DNA from: Mesostigma viride
Lineage: Eukaryota > Streptophyta > Mesostigmatophyceae > Mesostigmatales > Mesostigmataceae
Length of the DNA: 64,000 nucleotides
Assembly: GCA_009746045.1 (NCBI GenBank)
Contig: RPFO01000165.1
Coordinates: 186,001-250,000, forward strand
Reading direction: 5' to 3'
The notes under the pieces were generated by a model that made no database searches, was not told the origin of the DNA, and saw only the letters and a list, made by a program, of their open reading frames with translations. The position numbers and the translations under genes were made by a program. How positions within the stretch are numbered: the first letter of the stretch is position 1; every line of letters starts with the position of its first letter. Shown piece after piece: positions 21,951 to 32,940 of the stretch.

Positions 21951-23094
21951 ATGTCGGCCGAGGCTCGGGTCGAGACACCTGAGTCATCCCCGGGCACGAA
22001 GCAGCTCCCGAGGCGCCAGCGCGCGAGAACGCGTTTTTCCCCTATTCCCACCCATCCAACGCTTCTACGTTTGTGCAGGCCGCCTACGTTGCGAGGGGTC
22101 TTGCGGAAGGAGGTTGGGTTGCTGTGTTTGGAAACGCAGCAGGGCCGTCGGCAAACGACCCAGTGGTGATGAGGATAAGGGCGACGACGTCGCCAGGGGA
22201 GACGGGTCGGGTCTGCACGGAGCGGCTTGTCGCTATTCGCGACGAAATAGCTTCGTTGATCTACAGTTTGGAGGTCGCGTACCAGGGCGGGCACGTCACC
22301 ATTCAGGCGCTGGACTTAGCGCGTGAAACGCTGGGCCAGCTGGTGGCCATTTGTTTAGGTGGTACCAGATTGTATAACCACTGGGTGGCGACAAGCTCGC
22401 TGGGGGAGGGGACCGACGCGTCACATATTATACGGGACGCGCAGACGCGTGAAGCCGACAGTCCGTGGGATTCGGCTGAAGTGGTGGCTCAGACGTGTGA
22501 GCACCTGGTCAATATCTTGACCCAAGAGGCGCGTGGTCACGCCGATCACTGGGTGATCACACACGACCAGCCGGCATTTGGTCGACCTTGGATACACCGA
22601 GGTTGCAAAGCAGGCCGGGGGCGTGTGGGCCAACGGTGACAGTCATCACCGGTCGGGACGTCACCGACGAGGATTTTCACAGCGAGTTCGTGGATCGCCC
22701 CACGGGCATCATAGCTCGTTCGTCACAGCAGATTGACGAAGGGGACGGCACAAACGAGGCTACTCAGCTCGGCGTAGGGCGGAGTTGCATATCCCGTTTG
22801 AGCCGAACACGACTTCGCTGAGATTGGTCGGGGGTCACGGAACGACAGGCGGGGTGGTGGCAGTCGGTGGGTCAGGAACCTGCAGTGGTATCGCCGTGGT
22901 AGTGCGCCTAGGCTGCCGGTGGAGCAGACACCAGCCGGGAGGCCGGTGAGCCGGGTATTAGGTCCTTACAACGCGGAGGAGGTCCGCTCAGTTCCGCGCG
23001 TGGGGACACCGGTGGCGCGCACAGCGCAGGAGCGTGAGGAGGAGGCCATAGCTGAGGAACGCCAGCGGCTTCTTCAGGCAGCACCAGCGCTTGA
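21951..23094 (+). pseudogene. HG-1 extra ORF before gag (aORF)
   Basis: From ATG 21951, an about 380-residue protein in several frames, homologous to the HG-2 aORF (33623-34766). Conserved blocks are FVQAAYVAR.LAE.GWVAV, SPGETGRV, VAYQGGH.T..LDLARE, FNHWVA/YNHWVA and a later block QQI(D/N)EGDGT. I recognise no enzyme motif, membrane segment or zinc finger; the middle is helical in character. It lies where no ORF is expected in Copia elements. Conservation of protein blocks between two diverged copies suggests selection in the past. An extended matrix-like part of gag is an alternative. Confidence 0.65.
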
Positions 23095-23146
23095 GCCAGT
23101 TTTCCTTGTCTGTCGCCTGTTTTGTTTTGCCATCCCACTGTATATA

Positions 23147-24498
23147 ATGCCTCGTGGCAAACCGGGAGACGGCGACAAGGGCGAGATGGAGGCACCGGCT
23201 GGAGCAAGCCAGGAGCCTCGGCAAGACAAGGAGCAGCTGGTGGGAGAGGCGATCCCAGCCAGCGACGGCGATGGGGGAAAGAGACCAGGCGGCAAGAGAC
23301 GGCATGAAGACGCGGTGGAGGAGGCGCGCAAGGTGCGGGCAACAGGGCCAACGGATGCAATAACGGTGGCAAATGGGCAACCTGCCGTGGAGAAGCGTAA
23401 GAGGGACCCTCCGCTGACGGCAATGGTAAGAGGCCTCACGTGGATGTGCTCTCCCCTGTGCCTGCTGGACCAAGTGGTGTTGTTGTTGTGACACCCGCTG
23501 TGGTGGAGCCAGTGAAGGCGCTGCCAGGGTCGAGACCTCACATGAGTGCTGTCACTGTTATGAATGGTCAAAAGCCTCTTAACCCACCACTAGCACAGGA
23601 AGCTTTGGACAAGTGGCTGAGGACATGGAGCTTGTTGTGTGCTCCGTGGACCCCACTGTCAACCTAGTGCAAGTGTTTCACTCGTCCACGTGCAACAGGG
23701 ACTCGTCAGAGCGTGTCAGGGAGAAGGCTAGGACTGCTGTCAAGGATAAGCTAACCTGGGCACAGTTCCTGGAGGGTTGAGGGAGGAGTTCTCTGACAAG
23801 GTTCTCAACCTCACCAACTATTACAAGCATCAGTATGACACCTTTGAGATAGTGGGCCCTGTGGCAGAGGAATGGGCTAGGCTCAACCGTATCAGAGACA
23901 AGGGGGCCAAGTATGGCTTCCTGGTCACAGATAGGGCCTTGGCAGACTATTTCCTGGACCGTATGGGTTTGAGTGTGGATGGGAGGAACGGTGCCCGCAT
24001 GTTTCTTAACCAGACTGATGGCTCCTTGCGTGCTCTGGAGCTTGTAATCCTCAGCATAAGGAAGCCAGATCCTGCCTGCAAAGCTATCCAGTCCCATGGC
24101 AGCAATGCCACCTCCGCTGTGCAGGGCCAAGGTGATGTCCCCGGGTACCCAGCCCGTGATGGGGCAAGGCCCAACAAGCGTAAGCGCTTCAGGCGCCAGA
24201 GGCAGGGGGCTCAGGGTGGCAAGGGTGCAGGTTCCCAAGGAGGGGTTGGGAGCCAGCAAGCTGGTGGTCAGCAGGGTAAGGGTGGCCAAGGGCAAGGCAA
24301 GGGCCAAGCTCAAGGCAACCAGGGCAAGCAGGGTGGACAGTCTCAGGGAGGCCAGGGGAAGCCTGGCAAGGGTGGGGCTGGGTCTGGGAAGAAGGGTGGG
24401 CATGCTTTGTGTGTGGCAAGGAAGGTCACTGGCGTCGTGAGTGTCCTGACAGGAAGGCCAAGCCTGCTGGGGCAGGGGGCCAGTCTGGGCAGCAGTGA
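23147..24498 (+). pseudogene. gag: HG-1 gag
   Basis: Starts at ATG 23147 just after TATATA and is homologous to HG-2 gag (34814-36169). It has a charged N terminus, the conserved block GSRPHMSAVTVMNGQKPL at about 23530, a capsid-like helical region (EEFSDKVLNLTNYYKHQYD, then ADYFLDRMGLSVDGRN near 23945), a Gly/Gln/Lys-rich repeat region (24200-24390) and a CCHC knuckle ending in GHWRREC near 24430-24450. Frame changes occur near 23420, 23660, 23770 and 24400. The frame reaches a TGA at 24496-24498. Confidence 0.75.
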
Positions 24499-24501
24499 CT
24501 A
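24496..24501 (+). promoter_or_regulatory. gag-pol stop TGA-CTA, candidate readthrough site
   Basis: In the true gag frame the stop TGA is followed by CTA, and the pol sequence continues in the same frame. TGA-CTA is a well-known leaky stop context in other systems. HG-2 has TGA-CTT at the same place. Inference; not tested. Confidence 0.55.
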
Positions 24502-27500
24502 GCATCATCCCCTGTAAATAGTCAATCACCCCTTGGGGAAGGTGTGCTGGATGTACATAAGGATGGGGGTGTGCCCCTTGTGCAGCACCAAGGGTGTAAA
24601 GATGTTGTTCTTCCACTGGATTGCAATAACAATGCTGCAGCTGAATTCCCTATGCCTCATGCAGGTGGTGGGTCTCCAGCAGGTGCTGGCCTGGAGGGCC
24701 AAGGGACCTTGCTGGAAGGGCCTGGAGCGGTCCAGGGTGCAGGACCTGACTTGGGGCGTCAGGACGGCCTGCAGGGAAGCCCTGGAACCTCAGGAGTGGA
24801 TCATGTGTCCCCACACACGGTTCAGACGTCTCGCCAGGTCAGTACTGACAGAGTGCTGAGCTATGCTGAGGCTGGCCATAGTTGCATCACATGTTTGGGC
24901 ATTCTGGGCAGGCAGCAATGTTTGCTTGGAAGCTAGGTAGGGAGCCTTTGTGGGAGGCTGCCAGGCTGCTGCTGAGAACTGTGGTTGCCAGGAGAATGCT
25001 GTTCACCCACCTCAGTCCCATGCTAGGGAGCCTGCTAGGGAGCGTGGCGACATCCAGATGGATATCCAGCATATCAGGGGCTTGTATATATTGGTGGGGG
25101 TGGACAGGTTCAGCAGATACAGGCTGATAGACGTTCTGCCTGGTATGCAGGAGCACCACTTGTTGTTGGGTATGAAGGCCCTGATCCCAGGCTTTGGGGT
25201 GTGCAAGAGTGTGCAGGCAGACTTGCAGTTTGACTGTTTGCTCAAGCATCAGGACCAGCTGCCTTGTAAGCTGGTAGTAGTCCCCAGGGAGAGTCATGGG
25301 CAGCAAGGGGCTGTAGAGAGATCCATACGTGAAGTGAAGACAGTGGTGCTAGCAGCAGAGTCAGTGCCACTTGTGGCATCTGCCTTAGAGAGGGCAGCCT
25401 GGTGTAAGGGGATAGAAGAGCAGCTGAACCACAGGGTTAACTATTACTTTGATGGTGTGGCTGTCTCTCCCCTGGCCCTGCAGTATAGCTTGTTGCCTGA
25501 GAACGTGGTGCAGGCCAGTCTTAGGAAGGCAGATAGGTTATTTGCCCAGCTGAGACGTAAGGACAAGAACTGGAATGTGCTGAGGCCTCAGGTGGGGCTG
25601 AAGGTCAGGATGTGGAAGGAACCATCTATTCCAGGCAAGCGGGGGAAGTGGCAGGATGGGGTTGTCACTCGTGTGGAGAAGCTAACAGATCTTGCCTGGT
25701 GGCTTTGGAAAAGGATCCAAGGCACGTGTACAGGTTGTCCTGGGCTCATGTCAAGGAAAGAAGGCCACATGCAATCTGGCCTGCAGACGGGCCAGGCCCT
25801 CCCAGCTGGGTTGAGGAGCCAGGCCAGAGCCAGGCAGCAGCAGCTAACAATCCTCTGGTGGTGGATGATGGTCTGTCCCTGCTGGAAGATGACGAGCAGG
25901 AGGAGGCTGCTGAAGCAACTGTCACAAGGCCAGAGGGGACGGGGCAGCCACCTAAGGCCCGGGGGCCTCTCATGGCGGACGTCATCCGAGCACTCATGCG
26001 CAGCAAACATGATCCCAAGGTATCCAAGCTCACGGGGTGGGGGTCGTGCTGGGCAGCTACAATGGAGGTAGATACCAACTCACAGGTGTCTGTCATCAGG
26101 GAAGAGGATGCTGTAGGCTTACAGATGTCCCATCCCAGTTGCCTTGCTGTGTCTGATTTCTCAGGAAAGGTGTCCATGAAGATCCTTGGGGAAGTGAGTG
26201 TGCCTATCTTAGGGGTGCCCACCACGTTCTGTGTGGTAGAGGGCTATAAGGGGCCTGCCATTCTGGGTCAGAACTTCTTGTGCATGCCAGGGGTTACTTT
26301 GACCTCTGATGAGTTGGCACTAGAAGGCAGGGGCAGCCTCCCCCTTGAAAGATATCACTATTCCCAGGGTCTTGCAGTGGCGGTGAAGGCTGTTAGGAGT
26401 CAGCCAGCTGAGGGTCCTCAAGGTCAGGAGCCCATAGCTGAGGACTTGTTGATAATCCCAACCACCTTTGATCCAAGGCAGTTAGGGGTAAACAGGTACC
26501 AGATAGCTGCTCACAGTCCTATTCCCTGGCGCCAGCTAGTCGAGATGATGCAAAGCCCCAAGATGGCTAAGGCATGGACTCTTGGCTTTGTTGCTTCTGG
26601 GCATGAGTGGATAGTTTCCAACTGTGCAGAACCTGTGGATGAGCTGCCAGAAGTTCACCAGCTGCTCAGATTGATGTTTGTCCTCAAGCTCAAGGAGGTT
26701 GATGGTGTCCAGGTGCCACATGTCAGACCAGTTGTAACCGAGTATCATGGCACTGGCCAGTTGTTAGATGAGGAGCTCTATACTCCAGGGATGCTGCATG
26801 ACACGTGGAGGATTCTGCTGTGTATATTTCTGTCTTTTCTGGTTAAGGGTGTGCCCTATAGCTCTGTGCTGATTGATTTCAAGAGGGCTTTTCTCAAGGG
26901 TGACCAAGATCAGGCTAGGCAGACTTGGAGAGATATCCCTCCTTTCTTTGTGACTGTACCTGCTGTATGGAGAGCAGAGATAAAGGCCAGGTACCTGAGA
27001 ATTCTGAAAGGGTTGGAAGGTCTCAGGTCCAGTCCCATTATCTGGAGAAAGAGCCTAGAGAATTCTTGAAGATACTTGTGGGTTTTCTGTGTCTCCAGTG
27101 GATCCCTGTTTGTTCCAAGGGTCCCACAATGGCCTTCCTGTCTTTGCCTCACTGCATGGTGATGACCTGCATCTCATAGGTCCACCAGACTGGGTTGAGG
27201 CTGTCTTGGCTAAGATCCAGAAGCGGTTTGAGCTGGGTAAGATACAGCACATGGTGGAGAATGAGCCTATGGTCTTCTGTGGCATGCAGGCTACGTTGTT
27301 CCAAGCCAAGGGCTCGTGGTTCATCAGGATGGAGGGTGGTAAGGACTACCCACAGCAGATTGTAGATGCATTGCAGGAGCCCATCACGCAGGCTAGGTGT
27401 GCTACCATCAGGGGCATGCTGGCATGGCTTGCAAGTATATGTGCCCCTGACTTGCTGGTTCTGAGTCGACTTACTGATTCCCAGCTGGTTGAGGTGGGTG

Positions 27501-28061
27501 CTGAGAGTGTGGTGCAGGCTGTCATGATGTCTCCCCCTCTCATACTGGGTCCTGTGGATTTGTACAAGCCCCTTGACATGGTTCTCTATGTGGACAGTTC
27601 TATGGATAATAGGAAGGTCACAGAGGTCAGGGGGGGCAGCAGCATTAGTTACCCTGGAGCAAGATCACACCTCACTTGTTACCTGGTACAGTCGGTTGCA
27701 GAACAGGGTTACACCCAGCAGTGATATTGCTGAGTGCAGGGCAATCTGTGAAGGGCTGCATACTGCTCTTTACTTGAGGGAGCTCTTCTACCAGCTATGT
27801 CAAGTGGCTTCCTGTAGGTTGCAGCTGCACACACTGGTGAGGACTGATAGCATGGGCATGGTGCAATTTGTGCACAGGCAGCTGGCCAGGAGCAGGGACC
27901 TTGACTACTTGTTGCTCAAGGAGATGTCCTACCTAGCTCACATTGAACATGTGCCTGGTGTGGACAACCCTGCAGATGCCCTCACCAAGCTGGAGGAGAA
28001 GGCGGAGAGGCAGTACCCCCTGCTCCGTGGGCTCATGGACCCCTTACACGGGCGGCCATAG
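24499..28061 (+). pseudogene. pol: HG-1 pol: IN-PR-RT-RNase H
   Basis: Homologous to HG-2 pol throughout. Integrase: VGVDRFSRYR near 25095, ADLQFD near 25217, GAVERSIREVK near 25308 supply the D, D and E residues. Retropepsin follows integrase: EVDTNSQVSVI at about 26068-26100, ending AILGQNFL at about 26260. RT: LIDFKRAFLKG near 26870 and HGDD at 27155-27166 (YVDD in ordinary Copia). RNase H: YVDSSMD near 27590, SSDIAECRA, DNPADALTK near 27965. Frames break near 24870, 25680, 27064 and 27640. A working copy would cut, copy and integrate the element; this one is probably dead. Confidence 0.85.
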
Positions 28062-28521
28062 AGACCAGGCCTTGCTTCAGCTTGGGTGTCCCCAGTGGGC
28101 TGCTTGACCAAAGTACCAAGTGGTGACTGGTGCTTACTGGTTGACAGCCGGTCCTTCAGGGTTAGGTACACCCTCCTGGACAGGAGTTGGTGTGGAATGT
28201 CACTCCTACCAGCTGAGAATCATGCCTGGCCCTCCCCATGGGGTTCAGAAGAGTCGCCAGGACTTAAGTCGACGCCTTTGGCCTCAAACAGTTAGGCCAT
28301 GCAAGGGCAACCCGAATGTTGGTTCTTACAGGTTGCTGTATATATGTTTTCTAGTGCTTGTTTCCAACCTGTTGCTAATAAAGAACCTGGTTGTGTGACC
28401 ATGTGGAACATGGTTGCCAGGGGGCCACATTCTGGGTTATATAATGCTTGAATAAAACATAATCATGTCATGTCATTCTCATGTTGTTCTCATGGTTGTA
28501 ATGTTTCTCTTGTGTAAAGTT

Positions 28522-28568
28522 CCAGGTCACCTATAAACCTGGAGGTTGGGGTGGGGTTCAATTCCCCA
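28522..28568 (+). promoter_or_regulatory. tRNA-like T-arm hairpin (B-box-like) in HG-1
   Basis: A CCAGGT/ACCTGG stem is followed by TGGGG-TTCAATT-CCCCA, a 5-bp stem with a 7-base loop like a tRNA T-arm. HG-2 has TTCGATT in the loop, a perfect B-box. No complete tRNA fold is seen. Confidence 0.5.
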
Positions 28569-28741
28569 GCAGAGCCACAGCCTGGCATGAGTGATTCCTG
28601 GGCTTAACACCCAGTGAAGACATGGGCTCCCCAATGAGGCAGTATTTGTACAGGTGCTACCTGAGTCTCTTTGAGCATAAAAGGGAAAGGCTGGCCAAGG
28701 CGGGCGCCATAAGAACGGGCGCCTGTGATAACTGTGAAAGA

Positions 28742-28769
28742 TCAGGAACTCACAATAGTACGTTCTTGG
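28742..28769 (+). promoter_or_regulatory. HG-1 3' UTR hairpin carrying the PBS complement
   Basis: TCAGGAAC and GTTCTTGG can pair over 8 bp (two wobble pairs) around a 12-base loop TCACAATAGTAC. CAATAGTACG (28753-28762) in loop and stem edge is the exact complement of the ten bases after the 5' LTR. Confidence 0.65.
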
Positions 28770-29054
28770 CATCCTGTAATCCCAGCCATTGGACTAGGTA
28801 ATGTGCCTTGACTTTAATCTAGCACCAAGTTCCCAAGGAAAGGTTGGGAGCTGACCAAGGGGTCAGGGGATAACCTGGGGTGACCTCTGATTCACTGGCC
28901 AGTACACCTAGCCTGGTCCAAGGGCAGATATGTTGTTACCCAAAGGAGGCAGGAACCTGGGCCCTCAAAGGTCTGATCAACCTCAAGGGACCAAGCGGTC
29001 TGTGGCTGAGTGGGCACAAGCAAGGTTAGGCTTGTTTCAAGCTGGTCCAGCTCC

Positions 29055-29072
29055 AAAAGAAGAAAGGGTTGG
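29055..29072 (+). promoter_or_regulatory. Polypurine tract of HG-1
   Basis: AAAAGAAGAAAGGGTTGG directly before the 3' LTR. Similar tracts occur at 61697-61709 (plus) and 63623-63640 (minus), which identifies further HG ends. Confidence 0.8.
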
Positions 29073-29720
29073 AGTTAGCATTTTGGGCAACCAATATGCT
29101 AAGTGGATGCAGTTTGGAAAGACCTTTCCAACGCCGTGCTGACCGCCTGAAACAGACAAGGGACGAGAAAGATATGAGGTCCCGAAGTCCTAGCCGTCCG
29201 TGGCCGACTAGGGTACAGTCCTCTGGTATAGTGGACAGGACACGTGGCAGGCCGTGCCTGCACAGGCTTAGCCTGACTATCACGTGACTGTGGTCCACGT
29301 AGACCAGAGGAGCAGCAGCCTGTGGCTGGTGGAATACAGGACTGGCACAGGTCTGCAAGGATACTAGGCCTTGCAGGCTTGTGACAGGTCCTGTACTTCC
29401 TAGGTTGCAGAGTCTAGGCAAATCCAGTTCGTCCTGGCTCTGCACTGATGCCAGTGGACGTTGTGGATTTGCTTGCATGCCTGCACGTGCCTCGTCACGC
29501 CGATGGGAACGAGGAACAACGCAAAGGATATAGCTTGGTCATGGGGGATGACCAGCTATCTTGGCAAGCACGAACCGAGGCTCCCACATTGGACGTGGAA
29601 CCGCTCACCGTGGTCGTGGCTTGGTGCACGGGTTAAAAGGTTGCTGCCTTTGCAACTTTGGCTCATCCCGTTGTGTGGCGCGAGAGACCAGGAACTCACA
29701 GTTCTGGCTGTTCGCTAACT
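29073..29720 (+). repeat. 3' LTR of HG-1
   Basis: 648 bp, differing from the 5' LTR at about three positions that I noticed (29262 region, 29302 region, 29464). Ends GCTAACT, followed by the TSD ATGGG. Confidence 0.93.
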
Positions 29721-29930
29721 ATGGGCCCCAAGACAGCGGAGTTTTTCCACGAGCGCTGCCAGCGCCGTCAAGACCGGCGCCTCGACCTCGAGGGTCAGAC
29801 CGCCCCGTGGTCTGCCCGTACGTGGTCCTCGTATTGGCGGCAGCGCCTGTCACTTGCCCTCACTCGCACCGTGGCTGATGTGTTAATTCGCCGCACCCAG
29901 GCCAACTTTGTCGCGACCCATGCGGTCTAG
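29721..29930 (+). pseudogene. LINE-A1, C-terminal segment
   Basis: Continues the LINE-A1 ORF after HG-1. Encodes GPKTAEFFHERC, then LDLEGQ, WSARTWSSYWRQRLSLALTR and a stop at about 29928-29930, colinear with LINE-A2 60915-61121. Joining 21268 to 29726 restores the reading frame at this junction. Confidence 0.9.
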
Positions 29931-30240
29931 ATCCCTCCCAGGCCTGCATGGTGGGCCGGCAGCGATGTTGCTGCGTGTCGTAGTTTTGTGATGTAGTTAG
30001 TTGTACCTTGTGCAGCTGGCGTGATCCTTGGATGTCCGTGTCAGATTCCTATTAATTTCTTCAGCTGGGTTCTTCTTCTTTTCCGGGTTTTTCTTATGTT
30101 GCATGCCCCTCCTCCGTTGCATGCCCCACCTCCGTAACTTATCATTCTCAATGAATGTATGTTGCACATATTCCATTCATTGCCATCTTCAATGCCCGCA
30201 CGCTCCAGCCCGACGCTGACCGCTGTCACTGCTGTTGCAC
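29931..30240 (+). other. LINE-A1 3' UTR and unassigned junction
   Basis: Non-coding; the exact LINE-A1 end is not visible to me. Two near-identical TGCATGCCCC(T/A)CCTCCGT units lie at about 30101-30135. Confidence 0.45.
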
Positions 30241-31222
30241 GGATGCGACATGCCATTTGTGGTATTAAATTATCCGGGCGTCCCACCGGGGGTCAATCGG
30301 CGCCCACCGTAATCCGGCGCCAGTGCCGAGGCCATAGTATAGTTGGCAGCCGAGGCAATCCGTGTGGAAGTAAGTGTAGAAGTTTTGCTGACGGACTTGG
30401 CCTTTGCGCCGTAGGCAGACCTAGCGCCTGAACGGGAGTTACGGGACAGCCAAGTGGCACTGCACACACGTTATGATGGTACCTACGGACATTTGGATAT
30501 TTTTCAGGAGAGGCCTCTAGCCGTACTGGTCTTTAATGTGTTCTAGACGGTTCGAGAAGCCCGTCCCTGCGGACCTCGCGTCATGCCTGGTTGGCAGCGC
30601 CAGGCGCAGCCACCAACGGGGACGAAGGGACAAAATAGGCAAGGCACGAGCGTAATTCTCCTGTGGGCTTGAGTGTGAATCCCTCGCCTACTGGGTGTAA
30701 GCCTTCCCGCATAGAGTGTTTTAATCTGTGTGGTAACATTGTAATATACGAAACCAGTTTTCCGGGTTTGAGATTATTCGTATTGTGTGACAAGTATTCT
30801 TAAGCCACCATCTTGCGCTGTGACGCATAGGAAGTCAAAGGTCTTTCGCATTCATTCCCAATCATTAAGGCGCTATTTTAAATAGCCATACGTGTTAAAC
30901 TGGACTCGGAGGAAAGTTTCCTAGTGGCCTCTATCCCGTCCCGTTTTTCTGTAATCTGATCCGGATCATCAACGGAATTAATTTTCGGATCATCAACGGA
31001 ATTATATAAGGGCCGGAACCCTTACTAATTCCGCCTGCAGCAATACATTATGGGGTTCGGATCCTCACAATCCTAACTGTCCATACCCGTTACCCATATT
31101 GCAGTTCCTGCACGCACCAACCTGGCCTTGTCCGGTTGACCTAAGGGATTCGTCCGGAAACGAATCTCCTTATCTTGGGTGATTACGGAAACGCTTTGTG
31201 GGTTACAATTTCACGCATTATT
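30241..31222 (+). repeat. Probable LTR of a Ty3-type element (approximate)
   Basis: No second copy lies in the window, so the limits are inferred. A TATA box (TATATAAG, 31003-31010) sits just after two tandem copies of CGGATCATCAACGGAATTA (30962-30980 and 30986-31004). A candidate primer-binding site TGGCGTCTTGGCG starts at 31223. This arrangement of enhancer repeat, TATA and PBS before a gag frame is typical of an LTR. Confidence 0.45.
31003..31010 (+). promoter_or_regulatory. TATA box of Ty3-type LTR
   Basis: TATATAAG following two tandem 19-bp repeats; likely start of transcription about 30 bp downstream. Confidence 0.5.
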
Positions 31223-31592
31223 TGGCGTCTTGGCGATTGCCTCACACCCTATATCTGGGATACATACGGTCAGCTCCGGCAAGCTGCAGGAATATCTCAC
31301 GTCCTTTAATTGACGTATTTTGGTGCTCGGTCCCCGTGACCCGGTTCCCGTGAAAGTGCCTGAGAGAACGCTTCCACAGATCCATTCCAGCACCGTTCGT
31401 TCAAGGGACTGCGCTTCCAGCGCATTCGCATGGACAACCAGGTACATTGCAGGCTGACAAGGAACATGCCCTATCCTCCTTGTTAGAGCATTGTGTAACC
31501 TGTTTGGAGGTGTGTGTGTGAGGATTATTAATTTATCATCCCGCCAAGCTGACTAGAGGCACATTGTTTCACACTTGACCAGCCACCACGCG

Positions 31593-32940
31593 ATGGCTGA
31601 CGGTATTGAGCGAGGGCGAGGAGAGGCCCATCGCTTCTCTCCTGCCCCTTCCCTCGTGGCAGCACTCGAGGCGGCAGAGAGAGCTACCCAAAATCACTCA
31701 CGCCCGAGTAGTGAGCGTGGCTCTAGGGGGTCATCCCCGGCACAAACCCCACGTGCGGTTAGGAGGGAATTCCTCGGCGGCTGCCGGCGCACCACCTGAT
31801 AGCCCCGTAGTGAATCCCCTTAATGGACCACCAAGTGGAACATCCATCGCGGGATTGTCGGCGGGTCCGGCCCTTGGTGTAGGAGCCGGCGCGGGGGCGC
31901 AGGGGAATAATGTTACCCTGCACTATGTAGGAGTGGGGCCCTGCCTACCCTGCTGCCGCAACCTACATTGGCCACTTGGCCCAGCAGCGCCCCGGCGCCA
32001 CCCTTGTATGATAGCCGAGCGCGGTCTCGCCGCGCTGCGAATCTAGCGTCCTATCATGCGCGTGGACCCCTTGGGGCTAGCCCCTTCGGCCATGCCTCAC
32101 CAATGGCTGGGCAGGGCCAGGACACCGCACGGACCGGTCGGTCTTCCTTCGGGGTCGCAGGGGAGGCAATTCCCCTCCCCAACTCAGCATACGACCGCCT
32201 GGCTCCGGGTGACCCGCGAGCGCAGCACCCAGCGACCGCCGCCGCCCATCATCATGCAAGCCGCGCCCACTACCCACATGGGTATGAGCATCCGGGTGAG
32301 GATGAGTGCAGCCCCCCGGCAGGTTACCCGCGTGGCACACCTCGCAAGGTGTGGCCGGGCCTGGGAGACCCGCGAGTATCATGGGCCATCATGACGATGA
32401 TACTCACAATGTCGGGCGACTACCGCCGTTGCCCAAGCTGTCGGATATTCCCAAGTTTACACCCGACTGCTCGTACCAAGAGTTTGAGGCTTGGGAGATT
32501 GCAGTGTCTCAGAAGATCTACATCTGGGAGACATACAATCGCAAGCTCTTGGACGAGGATATCAAGGTCAAGCTGGTGTCCAGCAAGGCACTGGCTCCCG
32601 ATGTGAGACAACCTCTCCATTGCGAAAGCGCCCTGGCCAATGGCTTCCCCAGCAGCTTGGCGGAATTACTTTCGGCGAGCACGGGCCAAGTACCTGCCAC
32701 CCGACCAAGACAAGCTGGACCGGGAGGCTTTTGGGGCGTTCCAGCAGGGGAACCTGAGCTATCGGGAATATATGACCAAGTTCCAGCTTCTAGCTGGGCG
32801 GGTTGATGTCAGACCTGATGGGCCCAGAAGCCTTGGCAAGGTTCTATGAGGGCTTGCAACCAGAATTCCGGGATGAGGTGAAGCGGAAATTCGCCCACCT
32901 CTCCTGGGCTCAATGGAACCTGCAGGACATCAAGACCTAC
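31593..32940 (+). pseudogene. gag: Ty3-type gag remnant, cut by HG-2
   Basis: From ATG 31593 (MADGIERGRGEAHRFS) a low-complexity, Gly/Pro-rich N terminus passes through at least three frames, then a capsid-like region: LSDIPKFTPDCSYQEFEAW (about 32440), YLPPDQDKLDREAF (about 32690), GNLSYREYMTKF (about 32748) and EGLQPEFRDEVKRKF (about 32850). The order and the LSYREYMTKF block parallel the TRG capsid (TTPYREFLSKF), so the two families are distantly related. It ends at 32940 with the codons for DIKTY, where the HG-2 LTR begins. The rest should lie beyond the right edge of the window. Confidence 0.7.

Larger units (their letters stand above)
28062..29054 (+). other. HG-1 structured 3' untranslated region
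   Basis: About 1 kb without a gene. It is strongly similar to the HG-2 3' region in three islands: the T-arm-like hairpin at 28552-28568, a GGCGCC...GGCGCC hairpin at 28704-28724, and the PBS-complement hairpin at 28742-28769. An AATAAA is present at 28377-28382 and AATAAAA at 28451. Confidence 0.75.
21269..29720 (+). mobile_element. HG-1, Copia-related LTR retrotransposon of unusual design
   Basis: 8452 bp with two 648-bp LTRs and a perfect 5-bp target duplication ATGGG (21264-21268, 29721-29725) inside LINE-A1. The LTR ends are AGTTAGC and GCTAACT, perfect inverted repeats without TG/CA. Order inside: extra ORF, gag, TGA, integrase, retropepsin, reverse transcriptase, RNase H, structured 3' untranslated region, purine tract. 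I saw about three differences between the LTRs, so the insertion is recent. Several frameshifts make this copy probably defective. Confidence 0.9.

Noticed and set aside
28522-28568. A tRNA gene in the HG-1/HG-2 3' UTR
   Set aside because: Only an anticodon-arm-like and a T-arm-like stem are present; no acceptor stem or D-arm pairs with them, so it is reported only as tRNA-like.
30151-30158. ATGTATGT as a LINE-A1 target duplication matching the sequence at 4924
   Set aside because: Only 8 bp of simple sequence and the LINE-A1 3' end is not defined; too weak to claim.
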